64,000 nucleotides of DNA from Chara braunii (GCA_003427395.1 BFEA01000282.1:370954-434953); one strand, 5' to 3'. Positions 35,054-46,477 are shown, numbered from the stretch's first letter. Numbers and translations are program-made. Notes: generated by a model not told the origin, from the letters alone.

Positions 35054-36440
35054 TTATTTATAGGATGTTGTACTCTTTTTAACGGTCCCACCTTTAACTC
35101 CTTTCTCCACCATCTTACATATGCGAGGGGTGTGACCAATCTTCCCACAGCAAGCACATACTATCTTTGTCTGTCGGTCTCGCATTCTCTTTATTCTACG
35201 ATCCGTCCTACTTTTAGATGACAATGTATCCCATCGGGCACGTTCCTTCTGCGGACCGGATGTAGCAATAGGCGGGGCCATATCTACTTGCTTCTGTTCT
35301 CATTGTCTCCCTTTCTTCTCCTTACTTGGGACGTCAATTGTCCTCTCACAGGTATGAGGCACGACGTCTCTGACTTCAGCCTCCCCTGCTTTACCAATGC
35401 AGGCCCTCACCTTGTTCTCTTCACCCCACTTATGATTTCACTTAGACATCTTAACCTTCTCCTGAGGCTCGCCTCCCGTATTCCCTCTGGCACTTACCAC
35501 AACTTCCTTTGTGCCTTCATCAAGCCTACTCCTACCACAATTTTGCAACTCCTTTCTTTTCCTTGCTTCCCGCAGAGTATGACAGAGGTGTTGATCGAAA
35601 TCATCTTCTATAAAATTCTCTCGTATTTTATCCCAAATGAACCTCCCTTTTGTCCCACGGATCAAATCTCGCTGCTCGGCATCCGTGACGTTCATGAGAA
35701 AGACAAAACACTTGTCATATTCAGACAACGCCCAGACCCTGCGGGATGCACGCACATACTCGATCAGGAAGTGCCCTACTGACACATAATTGTACCGATC
35801 TATCTTCTCCAAATCGTCTTTGGTCAGTTGTTCCTCACCTAGCTGGTATTTATTCCACATGTCATCATAAAACTTTCTCCATGATGACCCCGCTCTTCTA
35901 ACCAACCCACCAACTTCCTCCTTAAAGCCTATATGGATATACTTTATAACCTTCTTTAGCATCTACTCCTCATTCCACTCGCAATGAGACGCTATCTGCC
36001 CAAACTTGTAAAGGAAGTTAGAGACATGATAGCCCTTGAAGAAGTCGATCTCAACCTTGGGTAGGTTGTCTCGCTCCCAATCACGCACACCCAGCAGGTA
36101 GGCAAGTTCCTCGATCCCCAGCAGGTAGGCAAGTTCCTCGGCCCTGCTTAATGCGAGACGGGCCTAGGTCGCTACTCCAAAACCGCTCTCACTAATCAGT
36201 AGTTGTTCCACTTGGTCATCACAGTTTCGGCAAGGCACCAAGCCCCTTTCCTCCTCTCTCAACAGATAATGTAGTTACTCTCCTATCATAGGAAAGGTAA
36301 CAACACCCCACTGATGAACCAGGAATATAATTCCGGCGTGAGTCTCACTATCATTCTTGAGACTGATAACTGCTTCCTTAAGCTCCAACGAGGGAGTAAC
36401 AATTCAAGAATGCACTTCCACTAAGGACAAATTATGCATG
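35054..36440 (-). pseudogene. gag of element D
   Basis: From the - strand start near 36440 (MHNLSLVEV) the frame runs with stops to EIDFFKGYHVSNFL and the piece 35962-35438 (KYIHIGF, DDLEKIDRYNYVSVGHF), which has the layout of a Ty3-type capsid. After a frame change, an intact CCHC knuckle CACCGKIGHTPRIC lies in 35281-35054. A 27-bp in-frame duplication, nine codons (ELAYLLG region), sits at 36090-36143. The protein would package element RNA. It is distinct from the coiled-coil gags of elements B and C. Confidence 0.75.
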
Positions 36441-37439
36441 TTGACTAACTCCTTTGAGGAAGAACCACCTTCCACAGAAAGCTAGTCACCCCATTCACCT
36501 CTGGTCCCATGCCAGATGTGGGTTTCATGCAAAGTCTGTGTCCTCTTGAAAGACAATCAATACATACACCATCAATCATATACATTAAACAAAATACAGA
36601 AAAATGCATATATGGCAACAACCAGATAAAACACATCATAAAAATAAATATATACATATATATTACACATATTTAAACATAAGCCTCTCTTCGGGCAATA
36701 GTCTAACCGCTAGTTAAGTAACCACTACTTCTCAAACTTTTATCGGCAGTTATGTCTAAGACAATCTGCTAGGTAACTCAACTCACCGCGAACTGATCAG
36801 AGGGTCAAGGCTTAGTATATCTCGCAGTATCTATCAAACCACAACTCATTATGAGCTCAAGGAAAGAATTTTGCAATCAAACCCCTCAGTTCGCACTTAT
36901 CAGTCATCTCCTCATCCATGTCGCTCACGTTTCAGAAGCCTCCTCTAAAGCGACACTTTATTGACAAGGGGGAGATGCCTCAGCTTAACGTCTTTACATC
37001 CCAAAGCAGGCTTAGCATATTACTTCCGTAATAAGTCACTAGCCTCGTAGCTTTGACAATTATCAACTGAGCTTGCTTCGATAGTGGACATACCCAACAA
37101 TGCGAAAGCTGCCTCAACTCAACCAAGGCCGCATCAGACACGCCACGTATTGCCCAATTATCAAAAGATACTTAAGATAACAAGGTGCACGCTGAGACCA
37201 CTATTATATGCGTCAGAGTACTTAAGTGTATAGCCAAACACTTCCTTCCTTAAGTAAACCGCGCATACGCTAATAATCAAAACTTCACACTTCGGCCACA
37301 GTTTTAAGACATCTTCAACGATAGTCAAGGTATCAAGCGATCGACCATATACGTCCAAAGAAAGCTTCTCCTTTTGCCTAGTTCTCACTTTCTCATACTC
37401 GGATGTCCTTCCACTAGGCACAACAGCACGCAACCGTTA
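36441..37439. other. leader of element D; no gene seen
   Basis: About 1 kb of AT-rich sequence between the primer site and gag on the - strand; no motif recognised. Confidence 0.5.
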
Positions 37440-37457
37440 TCCCAGACAACAGCGCCA
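37440..37457 (-). promoter_or_regulatory. primer binding site of element D (tRNA-Asp-like)
   Basis: The - strand reads TGGCGCTGTTGTCTGGGA. Plant tRNA-Asp(GUC) would give TGGCGCCGTTGCCGGGGA; three positions differ. It lies two bases from the LTR end, as expected. Confidence 0.7.
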
Positions 37458-37459
37458 CC

Positions 37460-39540
37460 TGTCGAGCGCATCGGTCCGGCACCGCACAAAGCAGCTCGAG
37501 ACCCTCCCGGCCGCGTCACGCAGGAGTTGGTTTGTTCCCTCGTCGCGAATATACATGGAGCTTCCGCAAGCCGCTCCGGCCGAGTGCACCAGCCATACCT
37601 CTCGCGAGCCCCTACGACAGGATAGGGCCTACGCGAGGCATGACTTACCTCCACCTTACGGGAGTTGTCACCTCCCTCCGATGGGCGTATCCCCGCCGAG
37701 CTATCAGTCCACAATACGAAAGTTGATCATTTGCAATCGCAGAGGGGGACCAGCCGAGGGCGTTTCTCGTTCGCTGTAGCATCGGGGGTACGCGCGGTAT
37801 TACGCCTCTATCGGACTCGCACGCGAACCGGCATCTTGGGGGCTAAGGTCCCAAGCACGACTCGTAGCCGGTCGACTAGGAAGCATCCCACACGCCACGC
37901 GCACACCACTATAAAAAAATATAAAAATAAACACACACACACATACATATACAGAACGACACGGAACAAACAACACCACAACACTCCAAGTCCCTTAGTA
38001 GCCATCCCATAACTCTCCAATGCGGAAATCGGATAGGCGTCGCACGCGAGACTTAGTATAAAACCGCGCGGGCGCAGGGCCAACTCATATCGACTCGCAA
38101 TGCAAGCATACGCAAGCAGTCGCAATGGTGGTGTACTACGTAGTACCCATACTCAGGCGGTCCTCGTTAATCTCGGGGGTCGCAGTGTCGGTTGATACGC
38201 GCCTTGAGGGAATGATCTCTCAATGCTAAACAACCGCCAAGTGCGATTGAAAACCACACCCTCTTCTGCACCCTGCGAAGAGTGGGTGGTACACAAGTTC
38301 ATACCTGTGGTGGCAGTCGTCTCTTATTGCCCTGGAGACCAGCTCCATCATCTAGGGCCTGAAAAGAAGTCAAGGGGTTTGACTTTGACGGCTGCCACGG
38401 ACAACAACGTCCAACTATAAAAATTGATAAGCAAAATCAATCAGTAAGTAAACATCCAACGCTCATATATCAAATCAGAACTTGAGATACCACAAAAGAA
38501 GGGGAAACATAAACCAGTCAGGTATGCAGATCGTGCCACACATGGTTGTCATTCTCACTGCCTCCAAAGTAAGACTCGTATATCAAGCCCCAAAAACACT
38601 AACCTGCATAAAACATAGGCACAAACGATAGCCACATTGCCATACACCAATGTGGTCAACTTTACTGTTCCCTGTAACTCACACCACGCCTCACACACTA
38701 AAGCCCCAGCCATAGTTCAACTTTTCCATAAACCTCATAAATTCTTTATAATGGCCATTTAAAAGAAGTTCGGTTAATACCCTCAAAGAAACATATCAAA
38801 TCATAGGGCTAAGGCAATCAAGTTGAGGTACATGTGTCGTGAGCCGACAAGTCGGCGATCAACCAACCGACCTGTTATCAGTGATAACAGAAGATGATCC
38901 TCGTAGGATTAAGCTGAAACTAGTCCAAATCCTGGATCGAATGTCCAAAGAAGGCCTGTATAATAAGACAGGTGAATGCTAAGCTAAATCATCATTGTAT
39001 GGAGAACAAATCCATCATGACACATTCTCACTCAAGACTCTCCTGATAGCCAAGCCTAGGTCTGTCTCTAAGCCAGTGCCCAAAGAAAGGTTGACCTATG
39101 ACAGAATCTCCCCCATACAGAATGGATCACTAGAATCGCCACCTGTCATAATATAATCTAACTCCTCTAATCTAAGAAAATTTCGGCAGCACTTCCCGTA
39201 CGAGAAGTGCCTTTCCAAAATTTATATCAGCCTAAATATGAAAACACAAATGATCTTCAACCTTCCAAAGCCAAATTTTGTCTAACTCCCCGAATTAGCA
39301 AAAATTTGGGCAGCACTCCCTTTAGAAAAAGGAGACTTCCAGAAATTTGAATTTTGAAAAGTCAAATTTTGACTAACTCCTTAGACTTGCAGAAATTTCG
39401 GCAGCGCTTCCCGTAGAGAAAGTGACTTGTCAAGATTTGTACAAGACCAAGTATAATAAAAGATCCCGAAAAATGCAGAAATCGACCTAAGGCAAAAACA
39501 CTCAGCTCAGAAAATGCAGGAATTGAAACTCACTCCTACA
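37460..39540 (-). repeat. right (5') LTR of element D
   Basis: On the - strand it begins TGTAGGAGTGAG and ends CGCTCGACA. It holds about 345 bp (37655-37998) absent from the left LTR, whose ends (CTTACGGGAGTTG and, reversed, CTAAGGGACTTGG) look like imperfect inverted repeats. Confidence 0.85.
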
Positions 39541-40414
39541 CTATCGTTTGTCATTTTCATACGCAGGACGACATGGCAGCAAGGCAGCTGACCCAACAAC
39601 TGCACGACACTTCAGGGACGACGGCCCAGCTGGAACAAACTCAAACAAGGGCTCCAGGCATTTATCGATGTTGCTGCGAGCTCCGCTTCGATGGCACTGC
39701 CACAAAGCTGAAGGATCATGTGGCAAGCATTACTCCCAACAATCTCCAGTCCATAAGCAGTCTCGTGGCCGGGTCCACAGGTGGTGGCGCAGGAGTCATT
39801 GGAGATTCGAATCGTTGTGGGCAATTCGGGCAACACTGTTGCTGCCCTGCAGTGATCGGGTAACACTGGTGCTGCAACCCCCCGACGGGGCGCCCAGTCA
39901 GGCAGACAAGGCTCGAAGAGGCTCACAGCATAACTGGTGCTGCAACCCCCCCGACGGGGCGCCCAGTCAGGCAGACAAGGCTCGAGGAGGCTCCCAGCAT
40001 CATCACCCATAACGAGCACACAAGCAGGTTGCTGGGCAACTTTCTCATTTGCACGAACTAGCCATTTAGTCTGGTGGACAACGAATACTTTTTGGAATTC
40101 AACGATGTGGTGAAGAAAGCCCATCCAAGTTGGATGCCCTACAAATGTGACGAGGCAAGGTGAAAACGGCTTGATAGTGGGTACAAAAGAGCGAAGGACG
40201 AGCTGCAGCACATGGCAAGGAAGTGGGCGAAGACAAGATGCATGATTCAGATGGATGGCTGGTCTGACAGGAGAGCCAGACCTCATCTGAATGTCATGGT
40301 CTCTTCCCGGTGGGTGCATCATAAAGGAGATCGGGCCACAGTCCTTAGTCGGCGTCATCATGAATAATGCGAGGGTATGCGTGAAGGTCGGAGAGATGGT
40401 GGAAGCCACGTATC
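39541..40414 (+). pseudogene. hAT transposase with DUF659-type region, N-terminal half
   Basis: The + strand frame at 39573-39863 contains GIYRCCCELRFDGTATKLKDHVA, where a BED-type finger is expected but cysteines look altered. After frame changes, the region 40050-40414 reads FNDVVKKAHPSWMPY, then CMIQMDGWSDRRARPHLNVMV and GVIMNNARVCVKVGEMVE, the start of the DUF659 catalytic-like region of hAT transposases. Stops and an internal 70-bp tandem repeat (about 39862-40004) break it. It is cut at 40414 by element E. Confidence 0.7.
39862..40004 (+). repeat. about 70-bp tandem duplication in the hAT pseudogene
   Basis: ACTGGTGCTGCAACC...GGCTCG[AG][AG]GAGGCTC occurs twice, with one extra C and three substitutions. 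Confidence 0.85.
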
Positions 40415-40801
40415 TGTAACGAGCGCGAGGCTGAGGGAGACAGGGAGAGCCGAGGGAGAGGGGAAAGAGAGGGAGAGAGTGAGAGCACACACACACACTC
40501 ACTCACTCGACAGGACTGAGTGTTGGACGCAGACACAGTGGCAAGGACACGAAGTCGAAGTCTTGGATTCCGAATGCCGAAAACAGGAGCAAGTCACACC
40601 GAGTACGAGTACAACAGCTGAAACTGGTACCAGACTGGTTGCCCATACTGTACGGGGAACCGGTATAAGTGTCGGTGACACGTACGGTACCCGATGGTAC
40701 CAAAGGAGGGGTTTGGAAAAAGGGTGCCAGGCCAAAAACGGGATGTAGCAAAAACAGCAACAAAATAGACCAGGAGACGAGCCCTGGCGGACTCCGTAAC
40801 A
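40415..40801 (-). repeat. left (3') LTR of element E, 387 bp
   Basis: Starts TGTAACGAGCGCG, ends CCGTAACA. It lacks about 92 bp present in the right LTR between two GGTACC-like words. Confidence 0.95.
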
Positions 40802-40816
40802 CTATCCCCTCCCTCT
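40802..40816 (-). promoter_or_regulatory. polypurine tract of element E
   Basis: The - strand reads AGAGGGAGGGGATAG directly before the 3' LTR; this primes plus-strand synthesis in LTR elements. Confidence 0.85.
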
Positions 40817-41019
40817 GAAAGGCAACGTCCCGGCTGCCAAAAACCTAAGGAAACAAAAAGGAACTGTGAAGGACGGGACGGGGCCAATCACTGGTCGAAA
40901 AAGGAGAAGGGGAGTGATGCAAGTCACAGGGTATTCTGTCAGATGTTATGCACAGGTGAAGGTATGATGTAACTGGGTAGGTCTACAGGGGAAGCTAAGA
41001 AATGTTCAGGGAATAGGAG

Positions 41020-41200
41020 ATTTCTATTGATGTTTTACTGGGTAAGGAGAAACAATGTATAGGAAAACAGGGAATTTCTATTGGTGTTCTAGCGGGTAAG
41101 GGGAACAATGGTCAGGGAAACAGGGAATTTCTATTGATGTTCTAGTGAGTAAGGGAAACAATGGTTAGGGGAACAGGGATTTTCTAATGATGTTCTACAG
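41020..41200. repeat. 53-54 bp tandem repeat, about four copies
   Basis: Units start at 41020, 41074, 41127 and 41180 with [AT]TTTCTA[TA]TG[AG]TG, in the 3' untranslated part of element E. Confidence 0.85.
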
Positions 41201-41764
41201 GGTTGTCAGGAAAAATGAAAGTGTTTGTTCAGGATGCAGGGGCTGGTATGTCCGAAGGAGTGGGAAGCAAAATCTCATGTAGGAGCGGTCCTCAGCGACT
41301 GCGACAGGTAGAAGTCCAAGAAGCGTAGCAGTATGTCCAAAGTCCAAGTGCTAGGGTGCGTCCGATACACGAACTGCAGTGAGGTATGATATGGAAAGTC
41401 GCAGACTGATGCAAAGATCCATGTCATAAGTTGCTGCTCCACTAAGTCTGCGAGTCGAGATGCCGGCCGATGAAACATCATGGTGGCCAAACCAGCTGCA
41501 TAATCTCCATGATCAGTGAGGCAGCAGGCCATCGTCCTCGTGCGTTTGCCATTAGATCCTTTATCGCCGACATCACGCAGGTCCACAAGCATGGACAAGA
41601 GAGACAAGGTAGTGGAGAAGGCAGATGGGACAAGGCTAGGAGAGGGCAAGGGCAAATCAGACATCAAGCGCAGGGTGGGCTGGGCTCAAGCGTGTGTGTA
41701 GAGCAGGGTTGCGAGGTTGTAGCAAGGTTTTAAGAGAGGGTTTAGGGTTTATGCCGGGTTATAG

Positions 41765-42090
41765 TTAGGATACAGGGTAGGCACGATCATAGCCACGAAC
41801 AAGTTTCATGGCATTTTTTAGATTATCAAGGGGTTCCCATGTTGATTCTTCATTAGGGTATCCGATCCATTTTACTTTGTATTGGTGATTGGTTCCGGGT
41901 GATCTGATACTTGAGTTGTTCTTCGTCCTATAGTTGATTTGACTATTGAATTTTGGGCCTGTTGGAAGCATGATTGGTGGAGGTCTAGGGTAAGGGTGGT
42001 CAGCGAACTGGGGCGGGGATTCGTGGTATTCCTTGAGGTATTCTACGTGGAAGACTGGGTGGAGGCGACGCATGCCGCCTGAAGTTGTTT
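41765..42090 (-). pseudogene. chromodomain tail of the element E integrase
   Basis: RLHPVFHVEYLKEYHES, the end of the integrase SH3-like part, is followed by a well-conserved chromodomain: YKVKWIGYPNEESTWEP and LKNAMKLVRGYDRAY. Aromatic residues of the methyl-lysine cage region (Y, W, and W in STWEP) are visible. In chromoviruses this domain guides integration to heterochromatin. It is cut off from the rest of integrase by the foreign piece at about 42095-42530. Confidence 0.85.
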
Positions 42091-42094
42091 CACA

Positions 42095-42530
42095 TATAGT
42101 CTCTGAGGATCCTACACAGACATATGTTGGTTTCCTGCGGATTATGCCCATTACATTTCAGTAAGGTGAACTCGTACATGTATCGAATTTGACACACAAA
42201 ACAAAGGGCCGAAGGCCAGAGCACGTTCCCGCATATAGTGAAATTTTATTTGAGCCTAGACAACCCAACTCACGTCGTTAAACCTTTGACAGATTTAAAA
42301 GGACTCTATCTTAGTCAAACGGATTACTGGGGCAAAATTCCTTGGACTTCAGTCGAGAGTTTTGTCTTCAGATTCCAGACCAGGATTTACAAGGCCTCGC
42401 TTTCAAAGAATTATGGTAAGATGCGTGCACTTCAGACAAGACTGGCACAAAGTTTACACGCCAGATTGTTAGCCGTTCGACGTGTCACTATGGACAACTC
42501 TTCGACGAGAGGAAAAATGGAATTAGTTGT
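42095..42530 (+). pseudogene. group II intron reverse transcriptase/maturase fragment (RVT_N domain)
   Basis: On the + strand, opposite to the host element, a frame starting at 42238 encodes LSQTDYWGKIPWTSVESF, FRFQTRIYKAS, LQTRLAQSLHARLLAV and RRVTMDNSS. This is the layout of the N-terminal domain of group II intron RTs (W..I.W..VE, LQ.RI.KA, LQ..L..S..A.LLAVRRVT.DN). It stops being recognisable near 42525, before any RT palm. Such genes live in plastid or mitochondrial introns of plants and algae, so this is best read as organelle DNA inserted in the integrase gene; the exact edges are uncertain. Confidence 0.7.
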
Positions 42531-43394
42531 GGAAGCTGACGTTTGTAATTCACAGGAGAGGTTTGTTCAATGATGGGGAAGGAACCGAGCCACTTGTTCG
42601 AGAGTTTCTTGGACAAGCATTGTTCGGGTTCAAAGCATTTGGCAAAAAGCCAGACTTTGTCCCCTACTTTGAATGACACGTCACGTCTGTGATTGTTAGT
42701 CTTGTTTGCTTGTTGTTCTTGTGTACTTTCAAGGGCTTCGGTTGCTTCTCTGAGGAGTCTGTTCATTGTTGCTACCCATTCATTGAGAGAGGGGAAGGGG
42801 TGGAGGGGCTGAGCTGCGAGGGAAGCAAGAAATCAGAGGGCAAGCGGGGATGGTAGCCAAGGTCGAGGTAGACAGGGGACATGCCAGTGGAGGGGCAGAC
42901 AGCGTTGTTGTAGGCAATCTCGGCGGCTGTGAGCAATTGATCCCAGTGATGTTGGTGTGGATGACAATACTTTCGCAGAATTCTTTGGAGAGTATCGTTG
43001 AGCCATCGGGCTGGGGTTGGAATGCAGTGCTATACTTGAGCGTGGTTCTGTAGGCTTGGAAGAGGTGTTTCCAGAACTGTGATAGGAAGCGGGGATCGCG
43101 GTCACTGATGATGTTCTCGGGGAGACCGTGGTGGCGAGCGACATGATCGAAGAAGAGTATAATTGTGCGAGGTGGTACAAGGAATGAAGTGGGCGCGTTT
43201 GGTCAGACGACAAACAATGTCGTAGATGCAATCATTCCTTGCCCGCACACAAAGTCCATGGAGATGGACTGCCACTGGTGGGTAGAGATGGGCAATGATT
43301 GGAGCTTGCCGGGTTTGGCTCGGTTCGAGGGATTAACGGTCTGACAGGTGGGGCACGAGCGGATGTATGCTTTGACGTCGGCGAGTAGAGAAGG
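42531..43394 (-). pseudogene. integrase of element E, degraded
   Basis: The C-terminal SH3-like part is clear at 42766-42560 (SFKVGDKVWLFAK, LSNKWLGSFPII). The catalytic core is scattered over frames between 43390 and 42780: an ordinary CPTC zinc pair and SISMDF (first Asp) near 43260, and YNNAVCPSTGMSP near 42900. Frameshifts prevent expression. The foreign piece at about 42095-42530 separates it from the chromodomain. Confidence 0.7.
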
Positions 43395-44309
43395 TCAATG
43401 GAAGTAGCGGGAGATGGTGTCGAAAGTTTTCTGGAAACCGAGGTGGCCAACGGTCTTAGCGTCGTGGTGCTCGGCCAAGAGCTGGGTACGAAGACCACGT
43501 ACGTCAGGGATGCAGAGTCGGTGAGTGCTTTTGGTGTCAATGTAGAGTAGATTGTCATGAAGAGAGCAGTTAGGGACTGAGTCAAGGTTGCAGAGTTGGT
43601 AGTAAATGGAAGCGAAGTCTGGGCACGAGAGGTAACCTTGGGTGTAGCGGCGATGTAACGAGGGAAGAAGTTGAATGTGGGTCATGGCGGCGTAGACTTT
43701 CTCAGGGGACTTGTGGTCGGGGCGGCGGGAGAGGGCATCAGCAACGTGGTTGGTAAGCATGGAGGAGACGACTGTGTTGTCAGTGCGGATGGTGAAGCAT
43801 TGCCCGTCGAGGTACGAGCGCCAGACTTTGAGGGCGTAGACCACGGCTAGGAGTTCCTTCTCGTTGGAGGGGTAATTCATCTCTGCGGGAAGGAGTTTCT
43901 TGCTAGCGAAGGCAATGGGGTGTTCGCCGGGTGGGGACTTTGAGTGAGTAGGGGAATCTTTGACCGAGGGGATCTCGGTGGGGTCAGGAGGGAAATGTTG
44001 GGACAAGACAACCCCAATGGCGAAGTATGAGGCATCAGTGGTGACGAAGAAATGGCGAGTGGGGTCAGCGATCTTGAGGACGGGGGCGGTGGTGATGAGT
44101 TGCTTGAGTTTGTCGAAAGCAGCTTGGCGGCGTTCAGTCCATGTGAAGGACTCGGTGGTGCGGGTGAGCTCATGGAGAGGGTAGGAGACGTCGGAGAAGT
44201 TTTGAATGAAGGGGCGGTAATAGTTGGCGAGTGCAATGAATGAGCGAAGTTGGGTCAAGGTGGAGGGCGGTGGGAACTCGACGAGGGCGGAGACCTTTTT
44301 TGGGTCCAT
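43395..44309 (-). pseudogene. RT end, RNase H and integrase zinc domain of element E
   Basis: A 304-codon open frame. It starts with the RT connection (LRSFIALANYYRPFI), then RNase H with TTDASYFAIG, NEKELLAVV and TDNTVVSSML, all three acidic positions kept. A deletion then joins directly to VADALSRR, removing the usual stretch between. It ends with the integrase HHCC start (EHHDAKTVGHLGF). The deletion in the RNase H/tether region probably inactivates it even though the frame is open. Confidence 0.85.
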
Positions 44310-44347
44310 GCGGATGCCGTTGGCCGAGACAATGTGACCAAGGTGTT

Positions 44348-44765
44348 CTACGCTAGGGGCAGCAAATGTACACTTGCCAAGCTTGGCGTAGAACTTTTGT
44401 TCTCGAAGGATGGAGAGAACTTTGCGAAGGTGTTCGAGGTGGGATTCGAAGGTGGGCTAAAGACGAGGATATCATCAAGGCAGATCACGACACAGACTTC
44501 GAGGAAGTCACGAAAGATGTGATTCATGGTAGATTGGAATGTGGCGGGGGCATTGGTGAGTCCGAACGGCATCACGAGGAACTCGTAGTGCCCGAAGCGA
44601 GAGCGAAAGGCGGTCTTGTGGGTGTCCTCCTCGCGGATGCGGATCTGGTGGAAGCCACTGCGGAGATCAACCTTGGTGAAATACTTGGCTCCACGGAGGC
44701 GATCAAGAAGCTCGGATATGCGAGGGAGTGGGTACTTGTTCTTGATCGTGAGGATCAGAAGGAGG
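44348..44765 (-). pseudogene. reverse transcriptase palm of element E
   Basis: The - strand reads [42 protein letters not shown] and ICLDDILVF. Catalytic Asp residues are present, but the residue before LDD is Cys where Tyr is usual (TAC to TGC). The open frame shifts afterwards. The 5' part of the palm overlaps the protease frame and is frameshifted. Confidence 0.8.
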
Positions 44766-45320
44766 ATCTTGGTCGGGTTTGTCCGTTGGAAACAAGTCCT
44801 TGGGATGCTCGCGGTCGATGACAAGGCAATAGTAAGCGGAGTCAGGGTGTTCACAGGACATGTGGAGGAATTGATGTGGGGAGACGGGGGGTGGAGTGGA
44901 AGGGGGAAGAAGGTAGGGGATGTCAACGAGAGAGTCGAGAGGGTTGGTGAGGCGGACGAAGGAGTTGTGGAATGAGTAGGGCATGTAGCGGTCAAGCCAC
45001 GGGGTCACTAGGACGATGTCGCACATAAGGTGCATGACATCGAAGGAGACCTGACTGCGAAGGGGGCCGACAGTCATGGTGGTCTCAGGGATTGTGCGAT
45101 TGACGACGACGATTGAGTCCTTATACCCTAGGCGGATGGTGATCGGGGAGTCATAGCCGGTGGAAGATAAGCCGACTTTGTGGACACAGGCGTGGGTGAT
45201 GAAGTTGCCAGTGGCGCCAATATCAAGGAGGGCCCGAAACTTCACTGTCGATGCACCGAGGGAAACGGGAATGAACTTGAGCTGGAATTGTGCAGATTCG
45301 ACACAAGCAGAGGAGATCAT
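44766..45320 (-). pseudogene. aspartic protease of element E
   Basis: Retropepsin-like: the active site reads ALLDIGATGNFI at about 45224, with Ile where Ser/Thr is expected after the Asp, and [13 protein letters not shown] is the C-terminal hydrophobic motif. The open frame continues to 44703 into the RT connector by frameshift. The changed active site suggests loss of activity. Confidence 0.75.
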
Positions 45321-45338
45321 AGTGTTGAGGCGGCGTTG

Positions 45339-45640
45339 CTAGAGGCCTAACCTAATGAGCCGATCGTGTCGGTCTCGTTCCTCAACAAGATCTGTGAAAG
45401 TGGTGGCGGATGGGTTAGGGAGGAGGGTGGAACACATGGTAGTGGAGGGTTCATCCGACGGAATAGGGGACATCGTCGGGAGGGGGGCAGGCGGAGTAGA
45501 CTGTGACGCTTGGACATTGTCCGGTGGGATTTGTGTCACCGGAGGAGGGGTTGGCAGACGAATGGTCGATGCCAAATGAGCCATCGGTGGGACGGAGGAC
45601 ATCACCGATTGGTGGGCCGACAGACGCGGTGTCGATGCCN
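45339..45640 (-). pseudogene. gag end or gag-protease linker of element E
   Basis: Pro/Thr-rich sequence followed by TFTDLVEERDRHDRLI. The rest of gag lies in the gap. Confidence 0.5.
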
Positions 45641-46017
45641 NNNNNNNNNNNNNNNNNNNNNNNNNNNNNNNNNNNNNNNNNNNNNNNNNNNNNNNNNNNN
45701 NNNNNNNNNNNNNNNNNNNNNNNNNNNNNNNNNNNNNNNNNNNNNNNNNNNNNNNNNNNNNNNNNNNNNNNNNNNNNNNNNNNNNNNNNNNNNNNNNNNN
45801 NNNNNNNNNNNNNNNNNNNNNNNNNNNNNNNNNNNNNNNNNNNNNNNNNNNNNNNNNNNNNNNNNNNNNNNNNNNNNNNNNNNNNNNNNNNNNNNNNNNN
45901 NNNNNNNNNNNNNNNNNNNNNNNNNNNNNNNNNNNNNNNNNNNNNNNNNNNNNNNNNNNNNNNNNNNNNNNNNNNNNNNNNNNNNNNNNNNNNNNNNNNN
46001 NNNNNNNNNNNNNNNNN
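45641..46017. other. assembly gap, 377 N
   Basis: A run of N within the gag region of element E. Confidence 1.
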
Positions 46018-46110
46018 CGGGGTCGGGGTAGCGCGATGCGGGGGGGGAGGGGGGAAGGTTGCACGGGAAGAGGATCGGAGTCGGGGGGGGAGCGGGATCG
46101 GGGTCGCGAC

Positions 46111-46205
46111 AAGAAGAAGAAGAAGAAGAAGAAGAAGAAGAAGAAGAAGAAGAAGAAGAAGAAGAAGAAGAAGAAGGAAAGAACGAAGAGAAAGAAGAAG
46201 AAGAA
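46111..46205. repeat. AAG microsatellite
   Basis: About 25 pure AAG units followed by interrupted ones; open frames through it are artefacts. Confidence 0.95.
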
Positions 46206-46465
46206 GATAATTGGAAGAAGAAGAAAGAAAATTGTCGTCGGTTACTTATCTGCACCGTGGAACAGCGACGGCGACGATGAGGATGACGTGGCGCAACGAC
46301 GAGGGCCACGACCATGGCGACGCCGACGATTTCGACGATTGCGATGATGACGTGGCACGGCGACGACGTTCTCCACGATGATGACATGGCACGGCGACGA
46401 CGATGACGATGACGATGATGACGTGGCACGGCGACGAAGCAGGGTGGGTCGGGCGGGTTCGAACC

Positions 46466-46477
46466 GCTCCGATACCA
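46466..46477 (-). promoter_or_regulatory. primer binding site of element E
   Basis: The - strand reads TGGTATCGGAGC, one base before the LTR. On the + strand, GCGGGTTCGAACCGC stands directly before it and looks like a tRNA T-arm. Confidence 0.85.

Larger units (their letters stand above)
25367..39540 (-). mobile_element. large gag-only LTR retrotransposon D (LARD/TR-GAG-like)
   Basis: Two copies of a long direct repeat bound an 8.7 kb interior: left 25367-28752, net about 1.75 kb after removing insertions and a gap, and right 37460-39540. On the - strand each LTR ends CTCGACA; the right one also starts TGTAGG. Two bases past it lies a tRNA-Asp-type primer site, so orientation is clear. The interior has gag near its 5' side and no readable protease, RT or integrase in the remaining 6.3 kb. 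Flanks do not show a clear target duplication (GCCGT against CTATC). Confidence 0.75.

Noticed and set aside
35288-35782. 164-codon + strand frame
   Set aside because: Antisense shadow of the gag of element D.
39541-39575. Resumption of the element C reverse transcriptase after element D
   Set aside because: A few bases resemble FV..YLDD coding sequence, but the following sequence does not fit RT and the flanks show no duplication.
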